Below are positions 39,205 through 39,536 of a DNA stretch of 39,536 bases, one piece after another. Each line of letters starts with the position of its first letter. Positions within the stretch are counted from its first letter, which is position 1. The DNA lies in contig CANKZI010000024.1 of the NCBI GenBank assembly GCA_947488595.1, forward strand, positions 1 to 39,536, given 5' to 3'. The notes below the pieces were generated by a model that was given only the letters and a program-made list of their open reading frames with translations, did no database searches and was not told where the DNA came from. The position numbers were made by a program, and so were the translations under genes. Source of the stretch: Flavobacteriaceae bacterium. GTDB lineage: Bacteria > Bacteroidota > Bacteroidia > Flavobacteriales > Flavobacteriaceae.

Positions 39205-39528
39205 GCAGACCGCCTTATCGTTCGCTTCGGCGGAAGGAAAGTCCGGACACCACAGAGAAGCATAGCGGGTAACGCCCGTCATTCGTGAAAGCGGATAGGA
39301 CAAGTGCAACAGAAAGTATGTACAGGTAATGCTGTAGTGAAACCAGGTAAACTCTATGCGGTGCAATTTCAAGTATATCAGCATTTAAGGATTTCTCGTC
39401 CGTTGTTGAAGGGTAGAAAGATAGAACTTGTGAGCAATTGCAAGTCCAGATAAATGATAAGGTATTTCTAGCTTGTGTCAGTTTCTGAAACAAGTTCAGA
39501 AAGAACAGAATCCGGCTTACAGGTCTGC
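39205..39528 (+). ncRNA. rnpB: RNase P RNA, bacterial type A
   Basis: Catalytic RNA that makes mature tRNA 5' ends. The ends pair (GCAGACC at 39205-39211 with GGTCTGC at 39522-39528). Conserved core pieces are in order: GGAGGAAAGTCCGG-type CR I (here AAGGAAAGTCCGGACACC), GGGTAACGCCCG, ACAGAAAGT, the CR II/III block GTGAAACCAGGTAAACTC, and the 3' ACAGAATCCGGCTTACAG that completes P4. The full RNA of about 324 bases lies inside the window. Eight T after the last stem (39529-39536) form the terminator. Confidence 0.95.
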
Positions 39529-39536
39529 TTTTTTTT
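39522..39536 (+). terminator. Terminator of rnpB
   Basis: The closing helix strand GGTCTGC followed directly by eight T at the right edge of the window. Confidence 0.6.

Noticed and set aside
39178..39493. Minus-strand ORFs over rnpB
   Set aside because: The region is a structured RNA; the ORFs have no protein-like features.

Overview
The window looks like chromosomal DNA of a Flavobacterium-like member of the Bacteroidota. It is AT-rich. Promoters follow the Bacteroidota pattern TTG-N16-20-TAnnTTTG rather than -35/-10 boxes, and clear Shine-Dalgarno sequences are lacking. A secreted enzyme ends in a type IX secretion (T9SS) sorting domain, lipoproteins are frequent, and most proteins have the flavour of flavobacterial core genes. 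No phage, integrase, transposase or CRISPR array is visible.

Layout. 1-2700 is the only accessory-looking part: the 5' part of a membrane-anchored AraC-type regulator running off the left edge, two small unknown ORFs, and a decayed gene with three in-frame ochre codons. 3101-5695 is a T9SS-secreted GH13 amylase with two N-terminal beta-sandwich repeats. 6105-15703 holds clpB, a YtxJ-like bacillithiol-system protein, an HMG-CoA lyase, pyrD, pepT, a conserved lipoprotein and fumarylacetoacetase. 15812-20407 holds glyA, miaE, a GNAT acetyltransferase, a pentapeptide-repeat protein and an MFS exporter. 20461-20759 carries a tRNA-Arg(ACG) whose 3' end and terminator lie in an exact 120-bp tandem duplication. 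Then follow a 47-aa gene, a glutaminyl cyclase lipoprotein, SRP RNA, an SDR, transaldolase, a thioredoxin-fold lipoprotein without its cysteines, an ABC-F ATPase and a 55-aa lipoprotein. 28402-32128 is pyrR-pyrB followed by a small STAS-like gene, a small membrane protein, rnz and pdxH. 32227-35754 is a compact polyphosphate cluster (sixA-like, ppk1, ppx). 35886-39080 holds dnaX, a topoisomerase IB and a small conserved protein, and the window ends in a complete RNase P RNA gene.

How genes work together. pyrR, pyrB and the separate pyrD belong to de novo pyrimidine synthesis. ppk1 and ppx make and break polyphosphate. fumarylacetoacetase and the HMG-CoA lyase serve tyrosine and leucine/ketone catabolism. 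glyA, pdxH and transaldolase are central metabolism. clpB, rnz, miaE, SRP RNA, RNase P RNA and dnaX are housekeeping.

The most notable signal is dnaX. The reading frame stops four codons after an A10 run that contains the slippery heptamer A AAA AAG. The whole C-terminal tau-like region continues in the -1 frame. This is either gamma/tau-type recoding with the reading frames reversed relative to E. coli, or a one-base homopolymer error. Other points of interest are the duplicated tRNA 3' end, a family of intergenic repeats sharing GCTGCTATCGGGGCTAG and the palindrome CCGATAGCTATCGG, and -7 boxes so close to start codons that leaderless mRNAs are suggested.
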